A DNA stretch of 64,000 bases from DASUPK01 sp963848955 (lineage in GTDB: Bacteria; Actinomycetota; Thermoleophilia; Solirubrobacterales; 70-9). The stretch's first letter is position 1. Every line of letters starts with the position of its first letter. This document shows positions 1 to 9,094 of this stretch, piece after piece. The stretch lies in the NCBI GenBank assembly GCA_963848955.1, contig CAWKFQ010000017.1, positions 62,001 to 126,000 of the forward strand, written 5' to 3'. Position numbers and translations under genes: made by a program. The notes under the pieces were generated by a model, which saw only the letters and a program-made list of their open reading frames with translations, searched no databases and was not told where the DNA came from.

Positions 1-727
1 ACCGCAGACGACGCGATGGAGCGCCTCAACATCCCCGAGGAGCGGATCACCGTGATCGACTCGGGCGTCTCCGACCGCTTCTCCTCGCTGGTCAGGACCC
101 GCGATCAGGCCGACCCGATCCTGCGTTCGGCGCTGCCGAAGGTCCGGCCCGGCTTCCTGCTCTACGTCGGGGGAGTGGACTACCGGAAGAACCTCGAGGG
201 CACGATCCGCGCGTACGCCGAGCTGCCGGCACCCATGCGCGACGCCCACCAGCTCGTCATCGCGTGCAACCTCGCGCACCACCTCCGCTTCAACCTGCGG
301 ATCTTCGCCCGGCGCCTCGGCATCGAATCCCGGAACCTGGTGCTCACCGGCTTCGTCTCCGACCGCGACCTGGCGGCGCTCTACCGCAGCTGCGAGCTCT
401 TCGTCTTCCCCTCGCTCTACGAGGGCGCCGGCCTGCCGATCCTGGAGGCGATGACCTGCGGGGCGCCGGTCGCCGCCAGCGGCACCTCGGCGATCCCCGA
501 GCTGCTCGGCGATCTCGAGGCCACCTTCGACCCGAGCGATCCCGCCGACATCGCCCGCTGCATTCGCGAGGTGCTCGAGACACCCGGGGAACTGGACGTC
601 CTGCGGGAGCGTTCGCGGCGGCGTGTCGAGCTCTACACGTGGGAGCGCGTCGCGCGACGCACGCTCGCAGGGCTACGAGCGGGCGCTCGAGATGCCCCTC
701 GATCGGATCGAGGTGCCGGCGCCGTGA
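1..727 (+). CDS. GT-B glycosyltransferase (family 4 type), C-terminal part
   Basis: The frame is open at the left edge, so only the C-terminal ~240 residues are present. The nucleotide-sugar-binding half of a GT-B retaining glycosyltransferase is clear: a domain start 'LLYVGGVDYRKNL', then 'LFVFPSLYEGAGLPILEAM' with the conserved E-x7-E-type glutamates, then 'FDPSDPADIA'. These stretches are almost the same as in the N-terminal half of the double glycosyltransferase at 6012-8399, so the two are paralogues. An extra G near 671 breaks the frame. Read past it, the protein ends '..YERALEMPLDRIEVPAP' at TGA 725-727, which overlaps the GTG start of the next gene (GTGA). It probably adds a hexose to a surface polysaccharide; donor and acceptor are unknown. 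Confidence 0.85.
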
Positions 728-1696
728 AGCGCGCCCTGATCACCGGGATCACCGGGCAGGACGGCAGCTACCTGGCCGAGCTCCTGCTCGAGAAGGGCTA
801 CGAGGTCCACGGGCTCGTCCACGGGCTCGCCGACGGGCCGCTTCGAGCGGCTCGACGCCGATCATGGATCGAATCACCCTCCATCCCGGGGACCTTCTCG
901 ACGAGCACTCGCTGGTCGGGTGTGCTCCAGCGCAGCTCCCCGGACGAGGTCTACAACCTCGCGGCGATGTCGTCGGTGGCCGAGTCCTGGCGGCTCGCCG
1001 TCGCCACGGCCGAGTACACCGCCGTCGGCGTCACCCGGCTGCTCGAGGCGAATCCGCGAGGTCTGTCCGGAGGCCCGCTTCTACCAGGCCTCCTCATCGG
1101 AGATGTTCGGGCGGGCTCGGGAGACGCCGCAGAGCGAGGCGACGCCCTTCTACCCGCGGAGCCCCTACGGCGTCGCCAAGGTCTACGGCCACTTCATCAC
1201 CGTCAACTACCGCGAGAGCTTCGGCCTGCACGCCAGCTCCGGGATCCTCTTCAACCACGAGTCGCCGCGGCGCGGCCAGGCCTTCGTCACCCGGAGGATC
1301 AGCCGCGGGGTGGCCGTCGATCAAGCTCGGCCTCGGCGACGAGCTGGTCGCTCGGCAACCTCGACGTGCGCCGCGACTGGGGCTACGCGAAGGAGTACGT
1401 CGAGGCGATGTGGCTGATGCTCCAGCGAGACGAGCCGGACGACTACGTGATCGGCACCGGCGTCTCGCACTCGGTCCGGGACCTGGTGGAGGCGGCCTTC
1501 GCCTGCGTCGACCTGAAGGCCGACGACCACGTCCGGGTCGATCCCGACCTGGCGCGGCCGGCGGACATCGAGGAGCTCGTCGCCGACCCCGCCAAGGCCA
1601 AGCGAGGAGCTCGGCTGGGAGGCGCGGACCTCCTTCGAGGAGCTGGTCGAGATGATGGTCCGCGCCGACCTCGAGGCGCTCGAACGCGGCTCCTAG
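724..1696 (+). CDS. gmd: GDP-mannose 4,6-dehydratase-like SDR (frameshifted)
   Basis: This extended short-chain dehydrogenase should convert GDP-mannose to GDP-4-keto-6-deoxymannose, precursor of GDP-rhamnose, fucose or perosamine. The N-terminus has the Rossmann motif 'GITGQDGSYLAE'. Further on are 'FYQASSSEMFG', the catalytic YxxxK in 'PRSPYGVAK', 'GILFNHESPRRG' and 'NLDVRRDWGYAKEYVEAM'. It starts at GTG 724, overlapping the upstream stop. About seven single-base breaks (near 829, 849, 920, 1052, 1317, 1350 and 1602) split it; each is explained by removing one base, and the repaired protein ends '..RADLEALERGS' at TAG 1694-1696. It lacks the RRSS segment after 'YEVHG' that the second copy (10050-11114) has, so its substrate may differ slightly. 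Confidence 0.8.
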
Positions 1697-2720
1697 CTCG
1701 CCCCCGGGCGCGGCGGCTTGCGGTCGCGGTGGCGGATCCGCGGCCGGATCGGCGCCGGGGGACGAAATCGAGGGCGCGTCCTCCCGCCCGCAGGATCGCG
1801 GCCCAGGCGCGGCGGCCGAGCGGCTCCGCTGCGGGTGCGGGCTCCCGGCGGAAGAAGCTGGAGGAGGCCGCCGCGTCGGCGGCGGCGTCCCGCTCGACCG
1901 AGTCGGGATGCTCGAGCGGGAACCTCATCTTCTCCAGGGGGCGGGCCGCAATGCCCAGCGGATCCTCGACCGCGTTGGTGGCGTCGGTGCCGAAGCCGAT
2001 GTTGGAGACCAGGTTGCGATTCGCGTTCGCCGCGAGCCCTTCGCGGGCGAGCAGGGCATAGGACCACTGCGCGCTCCAGGTCTCGATCTCAGGGCTCCGG
2101 TCCCAGACGTAGCGCCAGTAGCGGCGCTCCGACTCCTCGGCGAACATCGAGCTCAGCCGCGCCTCGCGCCCGCCTCGGTCGAGGCCGTGCCACTCAGCCA
2201 GCTCGACGTCAAAGTGCCGCCATGCACGCCGCCACGTCGCCCAGCCCCAGATGTGGACGTAACGTGAGAAGTGGTAGCTCGCTCTCCAGGCGGGCGGGTC
2301 TCGCAGAAGCTGGCTGCCGGCGACGTGCATGACGCGCTCGTCGTCGGCGTACCGCCGGAGCAGCTCGTCGCAGAAGCGGAAGAAGGTTTGGTCCGGGAGG
2401 CAGTCGTCCTCGAGCACGATCGCCCGATCCACCTCGCGGAACACCCCGTCGAGCCCGGACGGAACCCGGTGCTTGAGGCCGATGTTTTCGGCGGCGAAGT
2501 CGCGCGTCACCTCGCAGCGCCAGTCGACGTCCTCGATTGCCGCCCTCGCCGCCTCGCATCCCCGAGCCTCCTCGGGGTCTCCCGGGCGGGGGCCGTCGGC
2601 GATCAGGAAGAGACGCTTCGGCCGCACCCGCCGGATCGCCTCGAACACGCGCCGGGTGCGGTCGGGCCGCCTGAAGAGGACGAGCGCGACCGGCGTCTCG
2701 AGCTGAGCCTCTGGAGTCAC
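1693..2720 (-). CDS. GT-A-fold glycosyltransferase
   Basis: The GTG start at 2720 overlaps the stop of the upstream glycosyltransferase gene (GTGA), so the two are probably translationally coupled. The protein opens 'VTPEAQLETPVALVLFRRPD' and has the GT-A metal/nucleotide segment 'AIVLEDDCLPD' plus 'YVHIWGWATWRRAW', a pattern seen in proteins often labelled glycosyltransferase or HlpA-like. The frame stays open past the expected end. A one-base shift in the G-run near 1758 gives the ending 'PIRPRIRHRDRKPPRPGAS' and a stop at 1693, convergent with the upstream dehydratase. That tail resembles the end of the neighbouring gene ('PIRPRIRGRDRQT'). It is probably a sugar transferase of this polysaccharide locus; the exact linkage cannot be read. 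Confidence 0.7.
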
Positions 2721-3817
2721 GTCTGCCTGTCGCGGCCGCGGATCCTGGGACGAATCGGCTCCGGCACGTACTCGAGCAGGTCGCCGCCGAAGCGCAGCAG
2801 GCGCCCGACGCGGTGGCGAAACCACTCCCAGAGCTGCCGCGGGGTGAGGCCGGTTGGCACCGGATATGCGGTCAGCAGCATCGCCTTGAAGTCCCGGCTC
2901 CGGATCGCTTTAACCTGCATTATCTCGCGGCGCTTCCGCAGAGTCGAGGGCACCCTCAGCAGGAAGGACGCCCAGGCACGGATCACGCTGCCCCGGTCGC
3001 CGGCGCCGCTGGCGACCGCCAGGTTGTGGCCCTGGTAGAGCAGGATCTTCGGCAGGCTGCTCAGCAGCACCGGCGTGGGCATGTCCTTGAGCAGCGTGAT
3101 GAGGGTGTTGCGGACGCTGTAGTGGCGCGCCGAGCTCGACGTCCGGCCCGTCGATGCCGCCCAGGCGTGGTACGCCCCCGCCTCCGGCACGTACAGCCCA
3201 CGGTAGCCCGCGAGCACCATGCGCAAGCAGAGGTCCGCGTCCTCGCAGTACATGAAGTAGTCCGCGTCGAAGCCGCCCGCCGCATCGACGGCCTCGCGGC
3301 GGTAGAGCGCAGTCGAGGCCGAGACGATCGTCGCCCACATGCGGCGGTCCCACTGCCCCTCATCGCGCTCGAGCAGGCCGCATGGGACGAACCGGCCGGC
3401 GGTGTAGAGGTCCTGCTTCGTCTCGTTGATCAGCTCGCGCTCGTGGTAGAGCAGCGTCTTGCCGGTGACGAATCCGAGACCGGGATCGCGTTCGAGCTCC
3501 CCGACCAGGATCTCCAGCCAGTCCGGCTCGAGCTCAACGTCGTCGTTCAGCATCGCGATGTAGCGGCCCCGGCTCGATTCGACGCCGAGCGCCGCGACGC
3601 CGGCGTACCCGATGGGCGCCGGCGTCGAGACCACCTCCACATCCGGCCACTCACTCTCGAGGTAGGAGAGGACCTCGGGATTCCCGCCGTCGGCGACGAC
3701 CGTGACCCGCTTGTCCTCGTAGGTCTGCCCTTCCAGGGACCGCAACAGCGCTGGCAGGTAATCGAGGCCTCGGTTGTAGGTGGTGACGACCACGCTCACT
3801 CTGGCTGAATCGGACAT
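2717..3817 (-). CDS. GT2 family glycosyltransferase
   Basis: This is a classical GT-A family 2 enzyme. It has 'SVVVTTYNRGLDYLPALLRS' at the N-terminus, the DxD-type metal site in 'AMLNDDVELEPDWL', then 'FDADYFMYCEDADLCLRMVL' with the ED acceptor/base motif typical of rhamnosyltransferase-like proteins. I chose ATG 3817 ('MSDSARV') because a TAGTTT -10 hexamer sits seven bases upstream, as in other leaderless genes here; ATG 3835 and further upstream starts are alternatives. It ends 'EYVPEPIRPRIRGRDRQT', and its stop overlaps the start of the next gene. It is divergent from the wzm-like gene at 3854, which fits joint control of a polysaccharide locus. Confidence 0.85.
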   Translation of the reverse strand: MSDSARVSVVVTTYNRGLDYLPALLRSLEGQTYEDKRVTVVADGGNPEVLSYLESEWPDVEVVSTPAPIGYAGVAALGVESSRGRYIAMLNDDVELEPDWLEILVGELERDPGLGFVTGKTLLYHERELINETKQDLYTAGRFVPCGLLERDEGQWDRRMWATIVSASTALYRREAVDAAGGFDADYFMYCEDADLCLRMVLAGYRGLYVPEAGAYHAWAASTGRTSSSARHYSVRNTLITLLKDMPTPVLLSSLPKILLYQGHNLAVASGAGDRGSVIRAWASFLLRVPSTLRKRREIMQVKAIRSRDFKAMLLTAYPVPTGLTPRQLWEWFRHRVGRLLRFGGDLLEYVPEPIRPRIRGRDRQT

Positions 3818-3824
3818 GGCACGC

Positions 3825-3846
3825 AAACTAGCCATGACGCTAGCTT
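3825..3846. promoter_or_regulatory. Back-to-back divergent -10 elements
   Basis: TAGTTT on the minus strand (3825-3830) lies seven bases before ATG 3817. TAGCTT on the plus strand (3841-3846) lies seven bases before ATG 3854. The two hexamers are ten bases apart and sit in an inverted repeat (CTAGC..GCTAG). Both genes would be leaderless. Confidence 0.55.
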
Positions 3847-3853
3847 TAGGCCG

Positions 3854-4733
3854 ATGTCGACGGCGAAGACACAGGCGCAGGCCATGGAGTTCCCCGAGCT
3901 CGTCATTGCCCCGCCGACGCGGTGGAGCGCGCTTCGCCTGGGCGAGCTCTGGGCGCACCGCGAGCTCATCTACTTCCTCACCAAGCGAGAGCTGCAGATC
4001 CGCTACAAGCAGAGCTTCTTCGGGATCAGCTGGGCGGTGCTGCAGCCGCTCGTCTTCGCCTTCGTCTTCGCGCTCTTCTTCGGGTCGTGCTGAAGGTGGA
4101 CGTTCCCGGCGACATCCCCTACGCGGTCTTCGCCGTGGCGGGGATCGTCCCCTGGCTGTTCACCTCGCAGGCGATCAACCAGGGCGTCGAGCAGCCTGGT
4201 CCTGGACGCCGACCTGATCTCGAAGGTCTACTTCCCGCGCCTGGCGCTGCCGATCTCGAAGGCCCTCGAGCCTGATCCTCGACCTCGGCGATCGCGCTTG
4301 GCGTGGTCGTCGTCGTCACCCTCGTCTACGGGCGTCACGATCTCCTCGACGGTCTACCTCGTGCCGGCATTCCTGCTGCTCGGCGTGGTCACGGCCTTCG
4401 CGCATCGCAACCCTGCTCGCGGCGATCAACGTCAAGTACCGCGACGTGCAGGTGCTGGTCCCGATCGCTGGTCCAGATCCTCTTCTTCGTCAGCCCGGTC
4501 ATCTACAGCGGCGCCACTGTGGGTCAGACCTCCGGCGAGGCCTGGTCCTACATCTACTACGATCAATCCGATGGCCTCCGTGATCGACGGGATGCGCTGG
4601 GCGCTGCTCGACCAGCCTGCATCCGGGCGTCGCCGAAGGTCCTGATCTCGGTCGGCCAGCGCCTCAGTGCTGCTGATCGGTGGCGCTGCTCTACTTCCGG
4701 CGAGCCGAGCAGTTCTTCGCCGACGTCATATGA
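3854..4733 (+). CDS. wzm: ABC-2 polysaccharide export permease (Wzm-like, frameshifted)
   Basis: This is the membrane subunit of an ABC exporter for undecaprenyl-linked polysaccharide (Wzm/TagG/RfbA family). The N-terminus has the typical pre-membrane segment 'LIYFLTKRELQIRYKQSFFG' followed by 'SWAVLQPLVFAFVFALFFG'. Later segments read 'GIVPWLFTSQAINQGVE', 'AINVKYRDVQVLVPI' and 'YYINPMASVIDGMRWALL', all family hallmarks. At least seven single-base breaks (near 4085, 4192, 4267, 4287, 4330, 4405 and 4470) fragment it, most looking like inserted bases. The repaired protein is ~285 residues and ends 'RRAEQFFADVI' at TGA 4731-4733. The ATG of the ATPase gene overlaps this stop (ATGA). The start ATG 3854 has a TAGCTT -10 and no ribosome binding site. 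Confidence 0.85.
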
Positions 4734-6036
4734 GCATGGCACGACATCGCGATCGAGGTCAAGGGACCTCGGCAAGCGCTACGAGATCGGCGGCGACCAG
4801 GCCGGCTACCTGCTGCTGACCGAGCGGATCACCGAGCGGATGAAGACGCTCGGGGCGGCGTCCGAAGCCCCAGGAGTTCTGGGCGCTGCGCGACATCGAC
4901 TTCGAGGTCAAGCGCGGCGAGACGTTGGGGATGATCGGCCACAACGGCGCCGGCAAGAGCACCCTGCTCAAGATCCTCTCCCGGATCACGCCGCCGACCG
5001 AGGGCGAGGCGCGCCTGCGCGGCCGGGTCGGCGCCCTGCTCGAGGTCGGCACCGGCTTCCATCCCGAGCTGACCGGCCGCGAGAACGTCTTCCTGAACGG
5101 CGCGATCCTCGGCATGAAGCGCCGGCGAGATCGAGCGGAGCTTCGACGAGATCGTCGAGTTCGCCGACGTCGGGCCCTTCATCGACACGCCGGTGAAGCG
5201 CTACTCGAGCGGCATGCAGCTGCGGCTCGCGTTCTCGGTCGCCGCCCACCTCGAGCCCGAGATCCTGATCATCGACGAGGTCCTCTCGGTCGGCGACCTC
5301 GCCTTCCAGCAGAAGTGCCTGGGGCGAATGGAGGCCGCCGTCGAAGGAGGGGCGAACCGTCGTCTTCATCAGCCACAACCTGCCTCGCGTGGTCAACCTC
5401 TGCGACCGGGCGATCATGCTCTCGGAGGGCCGCGTTGCGGCGGCCGGCCGGGTGGGTGAGGTCGTCGAGGCCTACATCGGCGACGTCAGCTCCGATCTCG
5501 AGCGGGGAATCCGTGATCGTCGCCGCCACGGGAACGGGAAGCTCCGCCTCATCGACTTCCATCTGGAGAAGGGCGGGCAGCTGCTCGACAGCCCGGTCAC
5601 GGGGGAGGACTTCGACATGGTGCTCAGTTTCGAGAAACACACCAAGGAGTCGCTCCGCGGGACCCGGGTCAACCTGACCGTTTTCACCCTGAGCGATCAA
5701 ACACCCCTGCTGGATCTGGACACGGCGCAGACCGGGGACTCCTTCGCGGAGGTGCCCGACCAGGGAGAGATCCGCTGCCGGCTCCACCGCTGTCCGCTTC
5801 CCGCGGGCCAGTACTACGTCGACGTCCGCATCGACGCTGGTGGCGAGAGGCTCGACGCCCTCAACCACATCGCCGAGCTGACCGTCGCCGACGGCGACTT
5901 CCACGGCTCCGGCGGAACCCACCAGCCGATGATCGACTACCGCACCGTCCTCGTCGACCACAGCTGGTCACTGGAGCCGCGCACCGAGCTGCGCGCCGTT
6001 CCGGCCCCGGATCAGAGCCCGAGTATCTCGGCGTAG
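4730..6036 (+). CDS. wzt: ABC polysaccharide exporter ATPase with C-terminal Wzt domain (frameshifted)
   Basis: This is the ATPase partner of the upstream permease. Visible parts are the family N-terminus 'DLGKRYEIGG', Walker A 'GMIGHNGAGKSTLLKILSRI', the Q-loop region, 'GTGFHPELTGRENVFLNGAI', the signature 'YSSGMQLRLAFSVAAHLEPE' and Walker B 'ILIIDEVLSVGD'. After ~270 residues comes an extra ~170-residue domain (from about 5530) with beta-rich segments such as 'FHLEKGGQLLDSPVTGEDF' and 'YYVDVRIDAGGERL'. It has the position and look of the Wzt C-terminal domain that recognises the chain end in capped O-antigen systems. Single-base breaks lie near 4745, 4770, 4860, 5130 and 5345. The 3' end overlaps the convergent gene by 25 bases. 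Confidence 0.85.
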
Positions 6037-8399
6037 CGCTCGGCGACCCGCTCGTAGGAGTTGGCCGCCGCGTACTCGTCCTGAGCCGCCCGGATTCGCT
6101 CTCGCAGATCCGGCTCGTCGAGCACACCGCGGATGCTGCCCGCCAGCTCGGCGGGGGCGCACTCCCGGGGCACGTGAAGGACCGCGGGTTCAGGCAGCTC
6201 GCCCAGCCAGCCGATCGACGAGACCACGGTCGGGAGGCGCGCGGCGAGGCAGTCGCAGACCGATGCAGACGCCTCGCCGTCCGAACTGGTCCGGAGCTCG
6301 ACCGCAACGTCCGCGCTCGCCAAAGCGCGCCAGTAATCGTCTCCGTCGAGTCGGCCCACCAGGTGCACCGCGTCGCTGAGTCCGAGGTTCGCCGCCGTCT
6401 CGCCGAGGCGCGCCCCGGCTCCCGGCTCGAGGCGCCCGAGCAGCACGAGCCTCGCCCCCTCCCGTTCCCGCGCGAGATCGGCGAATGCGTGCGTGAGCAG
6501 ATCGATCGCCTCGGGACGCTCGCCGGCTCCGTGCGAGAGCACGGTCGGGCCACCGCTCGGGCTCCCGCCGTTCCGCTGGATCGCCGGCTCCGGGATCCCA
6601 CGGCCCACGACCAGGGTCTCAGCGCCCGGCTCTCCGGGCGGCCGGTCCATGCGCAGCACATCCGCCGCGTAGCGGGAATGCACGAGCAGCTTCTCGGCGT
6701 GAGCCTGCACCTCCTGGCTCATGTAGATGCCGAACCGGGTCTGGATGCCGGGGTCCTCCGCCGCGCGTCGCAGGTCGGAGGGCGGGATCCTCTCCCCGTA
6801 CATCTCGAAGAGCTTCTCCCGCGTCCAGGTCGGGTTCTCCAACCAGCCAGGCTCCAGGGCCTCGTAGAGCGCGCCGAAGCGAGCTTCGTGGGCGACGACG
6901 ACGCCCGGACGCTTGACGAGCGCCTCCATCGCATGCCGGTAGAGCGGCGAGTTGCCGAGGACATAGAGGATGCGCTCGAAGTCGCGCAGCTCGTGCACCC
7001 AATCGAAGTCACCGGCAGGCCACAGCCTCACCTGCGGCTCCAGGGAGCGGTCATACGCCTCCGGATCGCCATCCCCGTCCACGATCACGTCGACGTCGGC
7101 GTGGTCGGCGAGCCGCTCGACGAGCTGCCGGCTGTAGGTAGCGGCGCCAGATTGCTCGGGCGGCCAGGGCGTGAAGACAGCCACTCGCCTCCGCCGGCGC
7201 GGAGGCGAGTCGCGGTGGCTGGGCGTGGCCAGTGCCCGTTCGTAGCCCTCGATCGCCTTGCGCGCGACGCGGTCCCAGGTGAAATGCGCTGTGCGCTCGG
7301 CGGAGACGCGGCGAAGTCGCCCCAACTCGGCGTCGTCCTCGAGCGTGCGTGCAATGGACGCGGCGATGTCGGCCGGATCCGACGGGTCGAACGCCGCTCG
7401 GAGGTCCCCGAGGATCTCCGGGACCGACGAGACGTTGCTGCCCACCACCGGCGCCCCGCACGCCATCGCCTCCAGGATCGGCAGGCCCGCGCCCTCGTAG
7501 AGGGAGGGAAAGACGAAAAGACCGCAGCGCCGGTAGAGCGCCGATAGCTCCCGGTCCGGCACGAACCCGGTGAGCAGGAGTTGGTCCCCGTGGATCCCCA
7601 GATCCCCGGCGAAGCCTTCGAGGTTCGCCCGCGCCCGAGGGTCGACCTTGTAGGTGATGACGAGCTGGTGACGGTTCCGAACCGCCTCCGGCAGCAGGGC
7701 GTATGCCTCGATCAGGCCGGTGACGTTCTTCCGCCAATCCCCGCCACCCACGTAGAAGAGGTAGTCGTCACGCAGGCCCGGGAACTTGCCCTCGAGGATC
7801 TTCGCGGCCTCCTCCCTCGACCCGACCATCGACGCCATCTGGTCGGAGGTCCCCGCATCGACCACGGTGATTCGGTTCTCGTCGAACCCCAGGTGCTCCA
7901 CCGCGTCTGCTGCCGAGGATTGCGATACCGCCAGGATGTGGTCGGCCGTGCGCACCATGCCAAGCCGCGCGAGCCAACGTGAGTAGTTGACCGGGTCCGG
8001 GTCGATGTAGTGCTCGGAGAAGATCAGCGGGATCAGGTCGTGCAGCGTGATCACCAGCCTCACGCCGGCCCGCCGCGCCCAGTGCGGCCACTGGTCCTCC
8101 AGGGTAACGACGGGGGTGGGCCCCTCGAAGGGCGAGGTGACGTGGTAGATCGCCGGCTTGGAGTCGGGTTCGGAGCCCTTGCCGCTCACCCAGCCGAGCT
8201 TGCCGGTGCCGTGCAGGAAATTCAGCGATGCGGGAACCGGCAGGAGCGGCGTCAGACCGACGGTATGGATGACATCGGGGGCGACACGCAGCAGCGCCTC
8301 CGTCGACTCCGCCGCCTGCCGAGCGATGCCGCGCTCGAAATTCTCAGTGTTCTGGCAGCCCTGGACGTCGATCCAGACGCTGCGCGGCGGAAGCGACAT
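6012..8399 (-). CDS. Double GT-B glycosyltransferase (two fused family-4-like modules)
   Basis: This ~795-residue protein contains two glycosyltransferase modules. The first (about 1-395) has the N-terminal GT-B Rossmann fold ('LVITLHDLIPLIFSEHY', 'HILAVSQSSAADAVEHLGF') and the donor site 'LFVFPSLYEGAGLPILEAM'. A basic linker with 'PPRRRRRVAVFTPWPPEQSG' opens a second module (about 405-795) with 'DRPPGEPGAETLVVGRGI', 'LVLLGRLEPGAGARL' and 'LASADVAVELRTSSDGEAS'. The first module is a close paralogue of the truncated gene at 1-727. The start is ATG 8399 ('MSLPPRSVWIDVQG'), overlapping the upstream TGA (ATGA). A fused pair would add two sugars in sequence, as in processive bifunctional polymer enzymes; that is inference. 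Confidence 0.85.
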   Translation of the reverse strand: MSLPPRSVWIDVQGCQNTENFERGIARQAAESTEALLRVAPDVIHTVGLTPLLPVPASLNFLHGTGKLGWVSGKGSEPDSKPAIYHVTSPFEGPTPVVTLEDQWPHWARRAGVRLVITLHDLIPLIFSEHYIDPDPVNYSRWLARLGMVRTADHILAVSQSSAADAVEHLGFDENRITVVDAGTSDQMASMVGSREEAAKILEGKFPGLRDDYLFYVGGGDWRKNVTGLIEAYALLPEAVRNRHQLVITYKVDPRARANLEGFAGDLGIHGDQLLLTGFVPDRELSALYRRCGLFVFPSLYEGAGLPILEAMACGAPVVGSNVSSVPEILGDLRAAFDPSDPADIAASIARTLEDDAELGRLRRVSAERTAHFTWDRVARKAIEGYERALATPSHRDSPPRRRRRVAVFTPWPPEQSGAATYSRQLVERLADHADVDVIVDGDGDPEAYDRSLEPQVRLWPAGDFDWVHELRDFERILYVLGNSPLYRHAMEALVKRPGVVVAHEARFGALYEALEPGWLENPTWTREKLFEMYGERIPPSDLRRAAEDPGIQTRFGIYMSQEVQAHAEKLLVHSRYAADVLRMDRPPGEPGAETLVVGRGIPEPAIQRNGGSPSGGPTVLSHGAGERPEAIDLLTHAFADLAREREGARLVLLGRLEPGAGARLGETAANLGLSDAVHLVGRLDGDDYWRALASADVAVELRTSSDGEASASVCDCLAARLPTVVSSIGWLGELPEPAVLHVPRECAPAELAGSIRGVLDEPDLRERIRAAQDEYAAANSYERVAERYAEILGL

Positions 8400-9031
8400 C
8401 AGCCCGTCGAGTCGGTGCGCCTCGCCACGACGATCCGTTCGGCCACGGCCCACCCGGCGAGAAGTTCGTCCAGCGAGCCCTCATCGAAGTCGTTCCGGGA
8501 GCCGTTGGCGCCGGAGCCGCTGGCAACTCCCATCACCAGCAGGCCTTCGTCTGAGAGCAGATCCTCGATCCGCTGCAGCTCGGCGGGGTCGGGCTGAGAG
8601 GTCTCCCGCATGTAGAGGACGGCCCCGAAACGCCGCCCACCGGCGTCCCAGTCCTCGAGGCCATCCAGCTGGGTCACGTCGTAGCCGCGTGACGTGAGCG
8701 AGGCGCCGGCCTCGCGGCCGCGGCGCCCGACCACGAGCACGGGCCCGTGTACATCCAGTCCTGCCAGCGCTGCCTGCTCAGGCGTGGACGTGGGCTTCGA
8801 GGGCCCCTGCTCGACGAGGTCACCGAGACGGCGAAGCTCGACCCCGACGTAGGCAAGGGATTCCACCGCCGCCGCCCGCAGCGACTTGACCTCTTCACGA
8901 AGCTGCCGGAGGGGCAGACCCAGGACCCGGAACGGAAGGCGCACCAGCCTGATCAGCAGCAGCAACGCCCTCCGCTGCAGCCTCTCGAGGAGGGGGCCTC
9001 CGACGGACATCTCTTGATTCGAGTCAGGCAC
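8399..9031 (-). CDS. Degenerate class I methyltransferase-like protein with N-terminal helix
   Basis: The protein is ~210 residues. A basic/hydrophobic N-terminal helix ('RRALLLLIRLVRLPFRVLG') and a predicted coiled segment precede a shortened Rossmann-like region with 'GPVLVVGRRGREAGASLTSR', 'VTQLDGLEDWDAGG' and 'LQRIEDLLSDEGLLVMGVAS'. These match, in order, SAM-binding motif I and the post-motif strands of class I methyltransferases. The expected glycine-rich GxGxG is replaced by 'GRRGREAG', and the region is shorter than a full methyltransferase. It could be an inactive partner or a diverged enzyme. The GTG start at 9031 is uncertain ('MSVGG', seven codons in, is an alternative). Its stop overlaps the start of the double glycosyltransferase, so the two are coupled. 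Confidence 0.6.
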   Translation of the reverse strand: MPDSNQEMSVGGPLLERLQRRALLLLIRLVRLPFRVLGLPLRQLREEVKSLRAAAVESLAYVGVELRRLGDLVEQGPSKPTSTPEQAALAGLDVHGPVLVVGRRGREAGASLTSRGYDVTQLDGLEDWDAGGRRFGAVLYMRETSQPDPAELQRIEDLLSDEGLLVMGVASGSGANGSRNDFDEGSLDELLAGWAVAERIVVARRTDSTG

Positions 9032-9094
9032 GGCTGGGATTGAAGCAGAGGTCTGCAGCCGCGAACGCAGCCCGGTTGCCGCGTCGTTGAACCC

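Noticed and set aside
264..1655. Long open frames on the plus strand inside the glycosyltransferase/gmd region
   Set aside because: They are GC-rich shadow frames (Arg/Pro/Ala-rich) or pieces of gmd created by indels.
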